A stretch of DNA of 26,882 bases from Bacillus_I endophytica_A (lineage in GTDB: Bacteria > Bacillota > Bacilli > Bacillales > Bacillaceae_H). The position numbers and the translations under genes were made by a program. This document shows positions 8,381 to 15,486 of this stretch, in pieces. The notes beneath the pieces were generated by a model, which worked only from the letters and a program-made list of their open reading frames with translations, did no database searches and was not told the DNA's origin. The stretch spans positions 1 through 26,882 of the forward strand of contig NZ_JALAMS010000031.1 in NCBI RefSeq assembly GCF_026790145.1, written 5' to 3'. Each line of letters starts with the position of its first letter. Positions within the stretch are counted from its first letter, which is position 1.

Positions 8381-9325
8381 TTAATCAAAATCCTTAGGTA
8401 GAGCCTCCTTTAATACAGAGGTCGATTTTTTTAAAGCAACAAGTGGATCCATCGTTAAATCTTCCATTTCTAAGCTGACTGTTCCATCGTAACCAACCAT
8501 ACTGAGCACGGAAAAGAATTCCTTCCACCAACTAACATCATGACCATGACCTAGGGCTACATAATTCCAAGAACGATTTATGAAATTATCAATCGTTTTT
8601 GTATCCAGCACCCCATCTATATCAACGATCCCTCTTTCAATCCGTGTGTCTTTAGCATGAACATGATATATAGCTGTTCCTAGGGTTCTTAATGCCTTAA
8701 TAGGGTCTCCTCCCATCCACATAAGATGGCTAGGATCAAAGTTCATTCCAATCATGTCTCCAACGTGATTTCTTAACTTAAAGAGTGTTTCTGGATTGTA
8801 AACGAGTTGCGAGCCATGATTTTCTAAAGCAATTCTCTCTATGCCGTGTTCTTTTGCTCTTTTTACGTTATCTTCCCAATAAGGTAATGCGACTTCATTC
8901 CATTGCCAATTTAAGATTTCAACATTAACTGGTGGCCAACTAGTGGTAATCCAGTTTGCCGTTGTTTCTCCCGGACCCCCTCCTGGAAGTCCAGACATCA
9001 TATTTATCGTTTTTACCCCTAATAGTTCTGCGAGTCTAAATGTTTTTTCTACAACGATTTGATGTTCCCGTCCTTCTTCATTTGGAGCTAACTGATTACC
9101 TGAACAATTCAGAGCTTCAATGGAGAGATTTCTTTCTTTTAAAACGCTTACAAATTTATCACGTTCGATAGAGCTTTCTAGTAAACTATCTAAATCTACA
9201 TGTGGCGCCTTAGACCAATTCCCACAAGCAAATTCTAATGTATCATAGCCCAACGATACGGCTGTATTCGCTACCTCTTCAAGAGACATAAAATCTAAAC
9301 AATCTGTAACTAAACTCATTCGCAT
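8381..9325 (-). CDS. Sugar phosphate isomerase/epimerase family protein (AP endonuclease 2-like TIM barrel)
   Basis: This 314-residue TIM barrel belongs to the xylose-isomerase-like / IolE-IolI type family. Likely metal ligands are Glu168 (IALENHG), Asp197 and His200 (NFDPSHL), His223 (YHVHAKD) and Glu286 (SLEMED), in the expected order along the barrel. These enzymes isomerise, epimerise or dehydrate sugars or inositol derivatives. AGGAG lies 8 bases upstream of the ATG. It starts 18 bases after the SDR stop, so the two are co-transcribed. Paired with an NAD-dependent dehydrogenase, it probably acts on a keto-sugar intermediate, which is inference. Confidence 0.88.
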   Translation of the reverse strand: MRMSLVTDCLDFMSLEEVANTAVSLGYDTLEFACGNWSKAPHVDLDSLLESSIERDKFVSVLKERNLSIEALNCSGNQLAPNEEGREHQIVVEKTFRLAELLGVKTINMMSGLPGGGPGETTANWITTSWPPVNVEILNWQWNEVALPYWEDNVKRAKEHGIERIALENHGSQLVYNPETLFKLRNHVGDMIGMNFDPSHLMWMGGDPIKALRTLGTAIYHVHAKDTRIERGIVDIDGVLDTKTIDNFINRSWNYVALGHGHDVSWWKEFFSVLSMVGYDGTVSLEMEDLTMDPLVALKKSTSVLKEALPKDFD

Positions 9326-9343
9326 AATAAAAACTCCTTTGTC

Positions 9344-10132
9344 TTAGATTAATGTTTTTCCACCAGCAATTGTCATAGCAGTACCCGTAATATAGTTAGC
9401 ACTCTCACTACTTAAAAACAGCATTAAATCTGCAATTTCACTAGGTTGGGCTAACCTTCCCATAGGAACTTGACTTGTTAAGAGTTCTTCATATTCTGCT
9501 GGTGCCTTACCTTCAATTGAGCTTCTTTTTTGAAAGACTTCTTGTAACATTTCAGTATCGACAAAACCAGGACAAACTGCATTTACGGAAATTCCATATT
9601 GAGCTAGTTCAAGCGCAAGAACTTGGGTTAATGAATTGAGTCCAGCTTTGGAAGCACAATATGCGCCATTCCCTAGTTCTCCGACTTTTGAGGCTTGTGA
9701 TGAAATAGAAACGATCTTTCCGTTTTTTACCTCGTTCTTAATCATATTCTTTCCGACAGCCTTACTTAGTAAATAAACCGATTTTAAGTTCACATTAAAG
9801 ACTGCGTCCCATTCTGCTTCTTCGATGTCTAAGATTAATCTAGAGGTAGAGATACCAGCGCAATTTGCTAAAATATCAATCTTTGTAAAGTGTGACTCAA
9901 CCTCCTTTATTGCCTCATTAATCTCTTGGGATGAAGTTACGTTGACTACAAGAGGTAATACGGTCGCTCCTAAATCTGCAATTTCTTTTGCAGTTGCTTC
10001 CACCATTTCTTTATTTAAATCCATTAATACAACATTAGCTCCTTGCTCAGCATATTTGGTAGCTAATTCCTTTCCTATTCCTCTTGCAGCTCCTGTAACA
10101 ATGCACGTTTTTCCTGTTAATTTTTTCTCCAT
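9344..10132 (-). CDS. SDR family oxidoreductase (sugar/polyol dehydrogenase)
   Basis: This 262-residue classical short-chain dehydrogenase has the cofactor motif TGAARGIG (13-20), Asp38 at the end of strand 2 (favouring NAD over NADP), NCAG at 90-93, and the catalytic Ser145, Tyr158 and Lys162 (YCASK). The length and the PGFVDTEM and ITGTAMTIAGG segments are typical of sorbitol, gluconate or acetoin-type dehydrogenases. AGGATG lies 7 bases before the ATG. It is the first structural gene behind an own predicted promoter with a LacI-type operator at 10172-10193, so its expression is probably induced by the sugar that releases the upstream LacI protein. Confidence 0.9.
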   Translation of the reverse strand: MEKKLTGKTCIVTGAARGIGKELATKYAEQGANVVLMDLNKEMVEATAKEIADLGATVLPLVVNVTSSQEINEAIKEVESHFTKIDILANCAGISTSRLILDIEEAEWDAVFNVNLKSVYLLSKAVGKNMIKNEVKNGKIVSISSQASKVGELGNGAYCASKAGLNSLTQVLALELAQYGISVNAVCPGFVDTEMLQEVFQKRSSIEGKAPAEYEELLTSQVPMGRLAQPSEIADLMLFLSSESANYITGTAMTIAGGKTLI

Positions 10133-10171
10133 GGTGTATCATCCTTTTCTTTTTATTTTCTTGGAACTAAA

Positions 10172-10193
10172 TTTACGCATACGTATGCGTAAA
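10172..10193. promoter_or_regulatory. LacI-type operator O1 (perfect 22-bp palindrome)
   Basis: The half-site TTTACGCATAC is followed by its exact complement GTATGCGTAAA, with a central CG as in LacI/GalR family operators. It lies just downstream of the predicted SDR promoter. Near-identical sites occur at 11286-11307 and 11454-11475, both upstream of the LacI gene. Confidence 0.88.
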
Positions 10194-10201
10194 ACAGTAA
10201 A

Positions 10202-10230
10202 AAAATATATAGAAGGTGGAATAAATTCAA
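10202..10230 (-). promoter_or_regulatory. Predicted sigma-A promoter of the SDR-isomerase-transporter genes
   Basis: Read leftward: -35 TTGAAT (10225-10230), 17-base spacer, -10 TATTTT (10202-10207). The predicted start near 10195 abuts operator O1. It overlaps the last codons of the LacI gene. The match to consensus is moderate. Confidence 0.55.
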
Positions 10231-11258
10231 AGATTTATTCCACACGATTCTCTCGTAACTAAGGTAGGACTAATCTCAAGCTTTTGCTTTAAATCAGAGT
10301 CTGTTGAATTTAGTTTTTCAATTAAACGCTTACATGTCAAAGCTGCGATTTCTTTAGTTGGTTGACATACAGTAGTAAGGTACGGTTTATAGAAGGTGCA
10401 TAATTCAATATCATCAAATCCTACAACCGCCATATCTCCTGGAACATTAATACCACATTCTTTTAATGCCGATATGGCTCCCAAAGCCATCAAATCATTT
10501 TGAACAAAGATAGCTGTTACATTTTTTAGCTTCTCTATATTATCTTTTATGACTTGGTAACCTGACTGAAATGTGGTATCTCCATAAAACACCATATCCT
10601 TATCATACTGAAGATTATGATCGCGTAAAGAGGCTTTAAATCCCTCTGTCCTTAGATCAAATTCACCACCTATATGATTGGCCGAAATAGATATTATATT
10701 TTTGTGGCCCTGTTTAAGCAAGTGATCAGTAGCTATATATCCTCCCTTAAATTGATCCACACATACAAAATCTACATCTCTTGTTTTATAAAAGGACGGA
10801 AGATACTTGCAAAAGATAAAAGGAATATCAGTTTCTTCTAAAATCGTTATGGTTTCATCATCTAAAGAGGGCTCTAAAATGATAAGTCCATCTACTTTTT
10901 TGGCTGTGATAAGTCTCTTAATGTTATTCTGTTTTGTAAATCTGTTCTCAAAAAAGGAAACCATAACATCAAATTCCATTCGTTCTAAACTTTCTATTAG
11001 TTCGTTCTGCCATGACCTAAAATGCATTTCCCCTTCAAAATCAAACAAACTTTTAGGGAGGATTACACCAATTGTATACGTTTTATTGGCGCTTAAGCTC
11101 CTTGCATGCGCGTTGAATTGAAAACCATGTTCCTGTGCAATTTTTAATATCCTTTTCTTGGTTTTCTCTGAAATCATCGGACTGTCATTTAAACATCTCG
11201 ATACTGTGGATTGACTTACATTCGCGATTTTCGCAATATCTTTTGTAGTGATTGCCAT
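10227..11258 (-). CDS. LacI family transcriptional regulator
   Basis: This 343-residue repressor has an N-terminal helix-turn-helix (TTKDIAKIANVSQSTVSRCLND, residues 4-25) with the hinge helix near residue 50-58, and a periplasmic-binding-protein-like effector domain (about 60-335) with the usual VVGFDDIELCTFYKP and closing LVTRES. AGAGG lies about 9 bases before the ATG. The gene heads a leftward group with the SDR, isomerase and MFS genes. Three operators of one sequence lie around it, one before the SDR gene and two before itself, which indicates autoregulation plus control of the catabolic genes. The effector sugar is unknown. Confidence 0.93.
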   Translation of the reverse strand: MAITTKDIAKIANVSQSTVSRCLNDSPMISEKTKKRILKIAQEHGFQFNAHARSLSANKTYTIGVILPKSLFDFEGEMHFRSWQNELIESLERMEFDVMVSFFENRFTKQNNIKRLITAKKVDGLIILEPSLDDETITILEETDIPFIFCKYLPSFYKTRDVDFVCVDQFKGGYIATDHLLKQGHKNIISISANHIGGEFDLRTEGFKASLRDHNLQYDKDMVFYGDTTFQSGYQVIKDNIEKLKNVTAIFVQNDLMALGAISALKECGINVPGDMAVVGFDDIELCTFYKPYLTTVCQPTKEIAALTCKRLIEKLNSTDSDLKQKLEISPTLVTRESCGINL

Positions 11259-11285
11259 AATAGCTTCATGCCTCTTTTACTTTAT

Positions 11286-11307
11286 TTTACGCATGCGTAT
11301 GCATAAA
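11286..11307. promoter_or_regulatory. LacI-type operator O2
   Basis: TTTACGCATGC and GTATGCATAAA form a near-palindrome that differs from O1 at two positions. It lies 28 bases upstream of the LacI start codon, inside the long leader, where it could block elongation or support looping with O3. Confidence 0.8.
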
Positions 11308-11453
11308 AACGTAGACGTATTTGAAATATCCAAACTTTTCAGGACAGACTACTTCAGTATCCTAAGAATATAGCATTTCTAATAATTAAAATTTAAAGAT
11401 ACTACTCGAAATCTCTTTAGCATAAAGGTCATACTAACTTTAAATCTCTTAAT

Positions 11454-11475
11454 TTTACGCATACGTATGTGTTTT
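11454..11475. promoter_or_regulatory. LacI-type operator O3
   Basis: The left half TTTACGCATAC is identical to O1; the right half GTATGTGTTTT is degenerate. It lies directly downstream of the predicted LacI promoter, the same geometry as O1 at the SDR promoter. Centre-to-centre distance to O2 is 168 bases, 16 helical turns. Confidence 0.8.
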
Positions 11476-11483
11476 GTTTTTTA

Positions 11484-11512
11484 ATCTTATATTATTCAGA
11501 ACATTTAGTCAA
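11484..11512 (-). promoter_or_regulatory. Predicted promoter of the LacI regulator gene
   Basis: Read leftward: -35 TTGACT (11507-11512), 17-base spacer, -10 TAAGAT (11484-11489). The predicted start near 11477 would give a leader of about 220 bases containing O3 and O2. The AT-rich leader (11308-11453) shows no clear hairpin or ORF. Confidence 0.55.
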
Positions 11513-11627
11513 CATCTGTTGCTAATTAAATTTTATGGGGGTATTTTTTATTCAAATAAATTATTGATTATAAAAAAGACAATGGAACAGAAAAGATAGT
11601 AATGACTTTGTACGCTCGCTAAGTAAG

Positions 11628-11697
11628 AAAGCACAAATCATTATTAATCAACAGATCTGTGCTTTTTTACTGCTAATAACATATTTTATGTTAACTA
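11628..11697 (+). repeat. Hairpin repeat copy C
   Basis: The stem AAGCACAAATC/GATCTGTGCTT (one mismatch) is followed by TTTTTTACTGC and the tail ATATTTTATGTTAACTAA (to 11697). It points rightward but lies between the upstream region of the leftward LacI gene and the 3' end of the leftward XRE gene, so no rightward gene ends here. It is a terminator-like element with no gene to terminate on that strand. Confidence 0.75.
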
Positions 11698-11788
11698 ATT
11701 CTTCTTAAATGACTTTTAATAAAGAAGAAATACGGCATTATTTCGGACAGTTTTATAACTTCATAAAGGGATATAGAATGAAATTACT

Positions 11789-12643
11789 TTATCCTTTTTC
11801 AACGGATATTCTCTTCATTAATCGCTTTAATTTATTTTCTGTATCTGTTTCCTCTACTGGTGTATAAATACTACAACGTAAATCCATCTCCCCTTGAACT
11901 TGAAGGGAAGTTAAATTAAACAACATTTTTCCTGCTTTAGCATGTCTAAATTCAATCATCATTTCCGGGGCTTTACTGACTTGACTTTCTTGCCATAAAG
12001 CTTGGAATTCAGGATGAGACTCACTCATTTCTTTGATAAACTGGTTGTACCATCCATCGCCTAAATAGTGACCGTAATAAGTACGAAAAATGGCAAGGAA
12101 ACCTTTCGCAAAGTGTTCCCAATTGACAGCTAATGTTTTTAATTCTTTTCTTGTAAAGACTAAACGAATTAAATTCCTTTCATGTTCTGGCACTTGTTCA
12201 AAGTTTAAAAAAACATGTGCAGCTGCTGGATTCCACCCAACAATATGGCAATGTCGGTCTGTAACGATAGTTGGACAATAAGTCAACTCAGTTAATATTT
12301 TTTCCAAAGAAGGCGTGAGCTTTGATTGTTCTTTTTTTGGGTGGGCAACCTCTGATTTTACTTCTAATGCTAAATCATATAAATAGTCTCTTTCATCGTT
12401 ATTTAATTGAAGGGCCGTAGAGATACATTCTAATACAACAGAAGAAACTTTTATGTCTCGTCCTTGTTCTAGCCATGTATACCAAGTTGTACTGACTCCG
12501 GCTAATTGGGCAACTTCTTCTCTTCTTAACCCTGGTGTTCTTCTCCTAGTTCCAGTAGGTAATCCAATCGTCTCTGGCTTAATTTGAGCACGCTTCGTTT
12601 TTAGAAATGTCGACAAAGCTTCAAGCCTCGTTTTATCGTTCAT
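11789..12643 (-). CDS. XRE-type helix-turn-helix regulator with MmyB-like ligand-binding domain
   Basis: This 284-residue protein starts at ATG 12643, with AAGGAG 8 bases upstream (the frame continues to a TTG two codons earlier). Residues 10-75 form an XRE-type DNA-binding domain with the family signature RRTPGLRREEVAQLAGVS and WYTWLEQGR. Residues about 100-265 match the MmyB-like ligand-binding domain (CPTIVTDRHCHIVGWNPAA, then a conserved LRCSIYTPVEE end). A structurally studied member of this domain family was reported to bind a fatty acid. It is divergent from a FabF-like gene, and the shared spacer holds inverted and direct repeats, one over its own -10. Autorepression and control of the synthase gene are likely, by inference. 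Confidence 0.88.
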   Translation of the reverse strand: MNDKTRLEALSTFLKTKRAQIKPETIGLPTGTRRRTPGLRREEVAQLAGVSTTWYTWLEQGRDIKVSSVVLECISTALQLNNDERDYLYDLALEVKSEVAHPKKEQSKLTPSLEKILTELTYCPTIVTDRHCHIVGWNPAAAHVFLNFEQVPEHERNLIRLVFTRKELKTLAVNWEHFAKGFLAIFRTYYGHYLGDGWYNQFIKEMSESHPEFQALWQESQVSKAPEMMIEFRHAKAGKMLFNLTSLQVQGEMDLRCSIYTPVEETDTENKLKRLMKRISVEKG

Positions 12644-12671
12644 GTTCAAAACTCCTTATCATATTCATTAA

Positions 12672-12692
12672 CCTAGTAGTAATTATACTAGG
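12672..12692. promoter_or_regulatory. Inverted repeat over the XRE gene promoter (putative operator)
   Basis: CCTAGTA and TACTAGG flank a 7-base spacer. Read leftward, a TATAAT (12682-12687) with TTACAA 17 bases upstream (12705-12710) lies across it, so a protein bound here would occlude the regulator's own -10. Confidence 0.65.
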
Positions 12693-12722
12693 ATAAACAA
12701 CAACTTGTAATAGGATAAACAA
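12689..12722 (+). promoter_or_regulatory. Direct repeats TAGGATAAACAA (putative operator pair)
   Basis: Two exact 12-base copies at 12689-12700 and 12711-12722 are spaced 22 bases apart, about two helical turns, so they face the same side of DNA. The first overlaps the right arm of the inverted repeat at 12672-12692. Confidence 0.65.
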
Positions 12723-12732
12723 AATGTAGAAT

Positions 12733-12749
12733 ACAAGTATATTACTTGT
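12733..12749. promoter_or_regulatory. 17-bp palindrome directly before the FabF-like ribosome site
   Basis: ACAAGTA-TAT-TACTTGT is a perfect inverted repeat ending 2 bases before GGAGG. It contains TATATT, a possible -10 for the rightward gene. A further half-site ACTTGTA lies at 12703. Confidence 0.6.
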
Positions 12750-12764
12750 TTGGAGGAAAAAGAA

Positions 12765-14000
12765 GTGGAAAGAGTTGTTGTGACAGGTATGGGAGTCATG
12801 TCCCCTATCGGAAATAATATAGAAACATTTTGGAGCAATCTAATAAAAGGGGAGTCTGGTATATCCTCCATTGATACATTTGATGCCAATGAACATAAAA
12901 CAAAAATTGCGGGCATTGTGCAAGATTTTGATGCAAATGAAATCTTAGGAAAGAAAGAAGCAAAACGTTTGGATCGCTTTTCTCAATTTGCTTTAGTTGC
13001 AGCTGAACAGGCATGGGCAGATTCTAAGTTAAATCTTGATGATATAGATGAAGAAAGACTAGGGGTATATGTAGGTTCAGGTATAGGAGGAATTCAAACC
13101 TTAATTGAAAATATTGATGTTCTAAGACAGAAGGGACCAAGAAGAGTCAGCCCCACTCTAGTACCAGCGATGATTTCTAATGCTGCCGCAGCGCAGATTA
13201 GTATTAAGTGGAATGCTATGGGTCCTTCTATGTCACCTGTTTCAGCTTGTGCCATTGGAAACACAGCGATTGGAGAAGCATTTAGACTCATTCGTTCTGG
13301 AGAAGCTGATGTTATTTTTGCAGGAGGAACAGAGGCGGCTATAACAGACTTATCTATCGCTAGTTTTGGAAATGCTACAGCATTATCAACAAGAAACAAC
13401 GAACCGACTAAAGCCAGTCGTCCGTTTGATGAAGATCGAGACGGGTTTGTCATGTCAGAAGGAGCAGGAATTCTAATATTAGAATCTCTATCTCATGCTT
13501 TACGTAGAAAAGCTAACATCTATGCAGAAGTTATGGGGTATGGTGCAAGTTCTGATGCCCACCATATGGTAGCGACACACCCGGAAGGTAAAGGGGCTTA
13601 CCTTGCTATGAAAGCTGCTTTAAAAAATGCTAATATATCTCCTCAACATATCGATGTGATTAGTGCACATGCTACAAGTACAAAAGTAGGTGATATATCG
13701 GAAACCCTAGCCATTAAAAAGCTATTTGGAAAACATGCTTATGAAATTCCCATTACAGCTAATAAATCAATGTTTGGCCATATGTTAGGGGCATCTGGGG
13801 GAGTGGAGGCTATTGCTTTAGCCATGAGCTTGAAGGAAGGCATTATTCCCCCAACTATCAACTTAGAAAATCAGGATCCATCATGTGATTTAGATTATGT
13901 ACCAGGTGTTGCTCGCCAAGCCAACGTTCATGTAGGTTTATCTAATTCATTTGGCTTCGGAGGTCATAATGCAACCATTGTATTAAAAAAATATCAATAA
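12765..14000 (+). CDS. Beta-ketoacyl-ACP synthase II-like protein (FabF family)
   Basis: This 411-residue condensing enzyme would extend acyl-ACP with malonyl-ACP. The GTG at 12765 is chosen as start because GGAGG lies 8 bases upstream; a TTG-led extension would include the ribosome site. The catalytic triad is visible: Cys162 (SACAIGN), His302 (SAHATST) and His339 (MFGHMLGASG), and the family end SNSFGFGGHNA is intact. It is not beside fabH, fabD or acpP, as a housekeeping fabF usually is, but alone opposite an MmyB-type regulator. It is therefore probably a second, regulated synthase that adjusts fatty acid make-up or serves a special acyl product (inference). Copy D of the hairpin repeat supplies its terminator. 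Confidence 0.9.
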   Translation: MERVVVTGMGVMSPIGNNIETFWSNLIKGESGISSIDTFDANEHKTKIAGIVQDFDANEILGKKEAKRLDRFSQFALVAAEQAWADSKLNLDDIDEERLGVYVGSGIGGIQTLIENIDVLRQKGPRRVSPTLVPAMISNAAAAQISIKWNAMGPSMSPVSACAIGNTAIGEAFRLIRSGEADVIFAGGTEAAITDLSIASFGNATALSTRNNEPTKASRPFDEDRDGFVMSEGAGILILESLSHALRRKANIYAEVMGYGASSDAHHMVATHPEGKGAYLAMKAALKNANISPQHIDVISAHATSTKVGDISETLAIKKLFGKHAYEIPITANKSMFGHMLGASGGVEAIALAMSLKEGIIPPTINLENQDPSCDLDYVPGVARQANVHVGLSNSFGFGGHNATIVLKKYQ

Positions 14001-14010
14001 ATTGAAAACA

Positions 14011-14112
14011 GTCCGTAAAAGTATACTTAAAGGGTAAGAAAAAGCTCAAACTCATTGTAATTCAATGAGTCTGAGCTTTTATTACTTCCTAGAAGATCTA
14101 TTATGGTAACTA
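14011..14112 (+). repeat. Hairpin repeat copy D (complete), terminator of the FabF-like gene
   Basis: All parts are present: box GTCCGTAAAAGTATACTTAA, stem AAGCTCAAACTCATTG/CAATGAGTCTGAGCTT, TTTTATTACTTCCT, and the tail ATTATGGTAACTA (14100-14112). It starts 11 bases after the FabF stop. Confidence 0.85.
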
Positions 14113-14173
14113 CTCATTGGTAAATTTCATCACATGAGTGATATATATAGATTTGTATATAAACAAAATCAAT

Positions 14174-14202
14174 AAAAATTTATTGTTAAACAATAAATTT
14201 TT
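14174..14202. promoter_or_regulatory. Perfect 13-bp inverted repeat upstream of a small membrane protein gene
   Basis: AAAAATTTATTGT and its exact complement flank a 3-base loop (TAA). It lies 41 bases before the ATG at 14243. It has no GC-rich stem and no clear T-run beyond its own arm, so a protein-binding palindrome is more likely than a terminator. Confidence 0.5.
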
Positions 14203-14242
14203 ATATTAAATTCATTTTGACAATGAATAAAGGGAGGGCTTT

Positions 14243-14551
14243 ATGGCTACATCTTACATAGGATTAACGCTTCAGATTATCTTTGTTTTATTTATTACAC
14301 TGTTTAATTCATTTAGAATACATATTTATAATCATTATTCCGTATACCCATCAGCTCTATTTGAATTATCTTTAGGAATAATAAGTATGTTATTAGGAGG
14401 ATACGGACTCATTAAGAGAGAAAATGTAATGCTCTCTTCATTTGTTACCTTATTCGGGATATTGATATGTCTATACTTTGTGTTCGTCTATTTACTCCCA
14501 GAGGCAGGTATACCTCCTGAAATTCCATGGTTGTATCCCGAAATGAAATAG
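14243..14551 (+). CDS. Small hydrophobic membrane protein, function unknown
   Basis: This 102-residue protein has three likely membrane helices: about 5-23 (LTLQIIFVLFITLFNSF), 38-57 (LFELSLGIISMLLGGYGLI) and 63-86 (MLSSFVTLFGILICLYFVFVYLL). It ends in a Pro-rich tail, PPEIPWLYPEMK. I do not recognise the family. GGGAGGG lies about 7 bases before the ATG, and codon use resembles its neighbours, so it is probably real. It stands between repeat copies D and E, with a palindrome 41 bases upstream. Confidence 0.7.
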   Translation: MATSYIGLTLQIIFVLFITLFNSFRIHIYNHYSVYPSALFELSLGIISMLLGGYGLIKRENVMLSSFVTLFGILICLYFVFVYLLPEAGIPPEIPWLYPEMK

Positions 14552-14625
14552 CCAAAAAGAGAACTAATTGTTTTCTTTTTAATTTTTCCTCCAGATATCT
14601 TAAATAAATTCTCGTGGAACAAACC

Positions 14626-14726
14626 ATTCATAAAAGTATACCTAAAGGACAATAAAAAGCGTAAACCCGTTGTCACTCAAAGGGTTTACGCTTTTTTACT
14701 TCCTGTAACTTATTTTATGTTAACTA
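14626..14726 (+). repeat. Hairpin repeat copy E (complete)
   Basis: The box TTCATAAAAGTATACCTAAA is followed by stem AAAAAGCGTAAACCC/GGGTTTACGCTTTTT with a 13-base loop, then ACTTCCTGTAACTT and the tail ATTTTATGTTAACTAG. The tail is identical to the joined exons of the group II intron at 64-3322, so this is an uninserted version of its target. It also serves as a terminator 75 bases after the small membrane protein gene. Confidence 0.88.
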
Positions 14727-14850
14727 GGATGTATGAAGTATATATAATTTTAAGTTATTTATTGGGCATTTCTATTCCAAATATTTCAAATCATATGAAG
14801 ATATAGTTGTTATAATAGATATTGATAAAAATAGAAAGGGACGAAGAAAT

Positions 14851-15369
14851 ATGTTTAATCAATATCCTATTGGAAAGTTTACAGTAAAAGAAAATATCCA
14901 AAAAGAAGATATCCAAGGTTGGATTAGTGACATTGGAAATGCTCCAAAACAATTATCAGAAGCCGTAAGAGGGCTAACAGAAGAGCAACTAGCTACTCCC
15001 TACCGTGAAGGTGGTTGGAAATTAAGTCAAGTTGTACACCATTTAGCTGACTCACATTTAAATGGTTATATTCGTTTTAAATTAGGTTTAACAGAGCGAG
15101 ATCCTATTATTAATACATATGATGAGGTGTCTTGGGCAAAGCTTCCTGATAATGATTTACCTATTGAAGTATCTCTCCATCTTCTTTCTGCTTTACATGA
15201 GCGTCTTCATAAAATGTTAAAATCACTTGAAGAAAAGGATTTAAAGAAAATTGTTCAACATCCTGAAAACGGTAAAATAACTGTTGAACAGCTGATAGCT
15301 ACTTATGCTTGGCATGGAAAGCATCATATTGCCCATATTACAACATTAAGAAATCAAAAAGGATGGTAA
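14851..15369 (+). CDS. bstA: YfiT/BstA-like DinB-fold metal-dependent protein (putative bacillithiol transferase)
   Basis: This 172-residue protein matches the YfiT family of the DinB superfamily in length and motifs: YPIGKF near the N-terminus, GGWKLSQVVHHLADSHLN (55-72), and WHGKHHIAHI (153-162). The likely metal-binding histidines are His64 (or 63), His158 and His162, carried on two helices of a four-helix bundle. B. subtilis YfiT binds metal, and the family was proposed to transfer bacillithiol to electrophiles such as drugs or toxins. AAAGGGACG precedes the ATG. It is a single gene between repeat copies E and F. Confidence 0.88.
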   Translation: MFNQYPIGKFTVKENIQKEDIQGWISDIGNAPKQLSEAVRGLTEEQLATPYREGGWKLSQVVHHLADSHLNGYIRFKLGLTERDPIINTYDEVSWAKLPDNDLPIEVSLHLLSALHERLHKMLKSLEEKDLKKIVQHPENGKITVEQLIATYAWHGKHHIAHITTLRNQKGW

Positions 15370-15395
15370 AAGAAAAATATATGTTACATCTAAAG

Positions 15396-15452
15396 AAAGC
15401 TCCTAAGAAGAGCTTTTTTTATTAGTACCGATAAAATGTGTTATGTTAACCT
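15396..15452 (+). repeat. Hairpin repeat copy F / terminator of the YfiT-like gene
   Basis: The stem AAAGCTC/GAGCTTT (7 bp) is followed by a T-run (to 15420), with an ATTAGTACC spacer and a shortened tail, GTTATGTTAAC (15440-15450). The box is missing. It is a degenerate member of the family and a good terminator 30 bases after the stop. Confidence 0.65.
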
Positions 15453-15486
15453 TTATCGTTAATAGAGACCTATAAAGTGATAATAA

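Noticed and set aside
10320..10335. cre-like AAACGCTTACA inside the LacI gene
   Set aside because: It encodes the conserved CKRLIEK segment, and its position deep in the gene makes a regulatory role unlikely.
11681..11697. Repeat tail GTTAACT as an integron attC core site
   Set aside because: GTTAACT does not fit the GTTRRRY core (C at the third R), no paired inner core boxes are visible, and no integron integrase is present.
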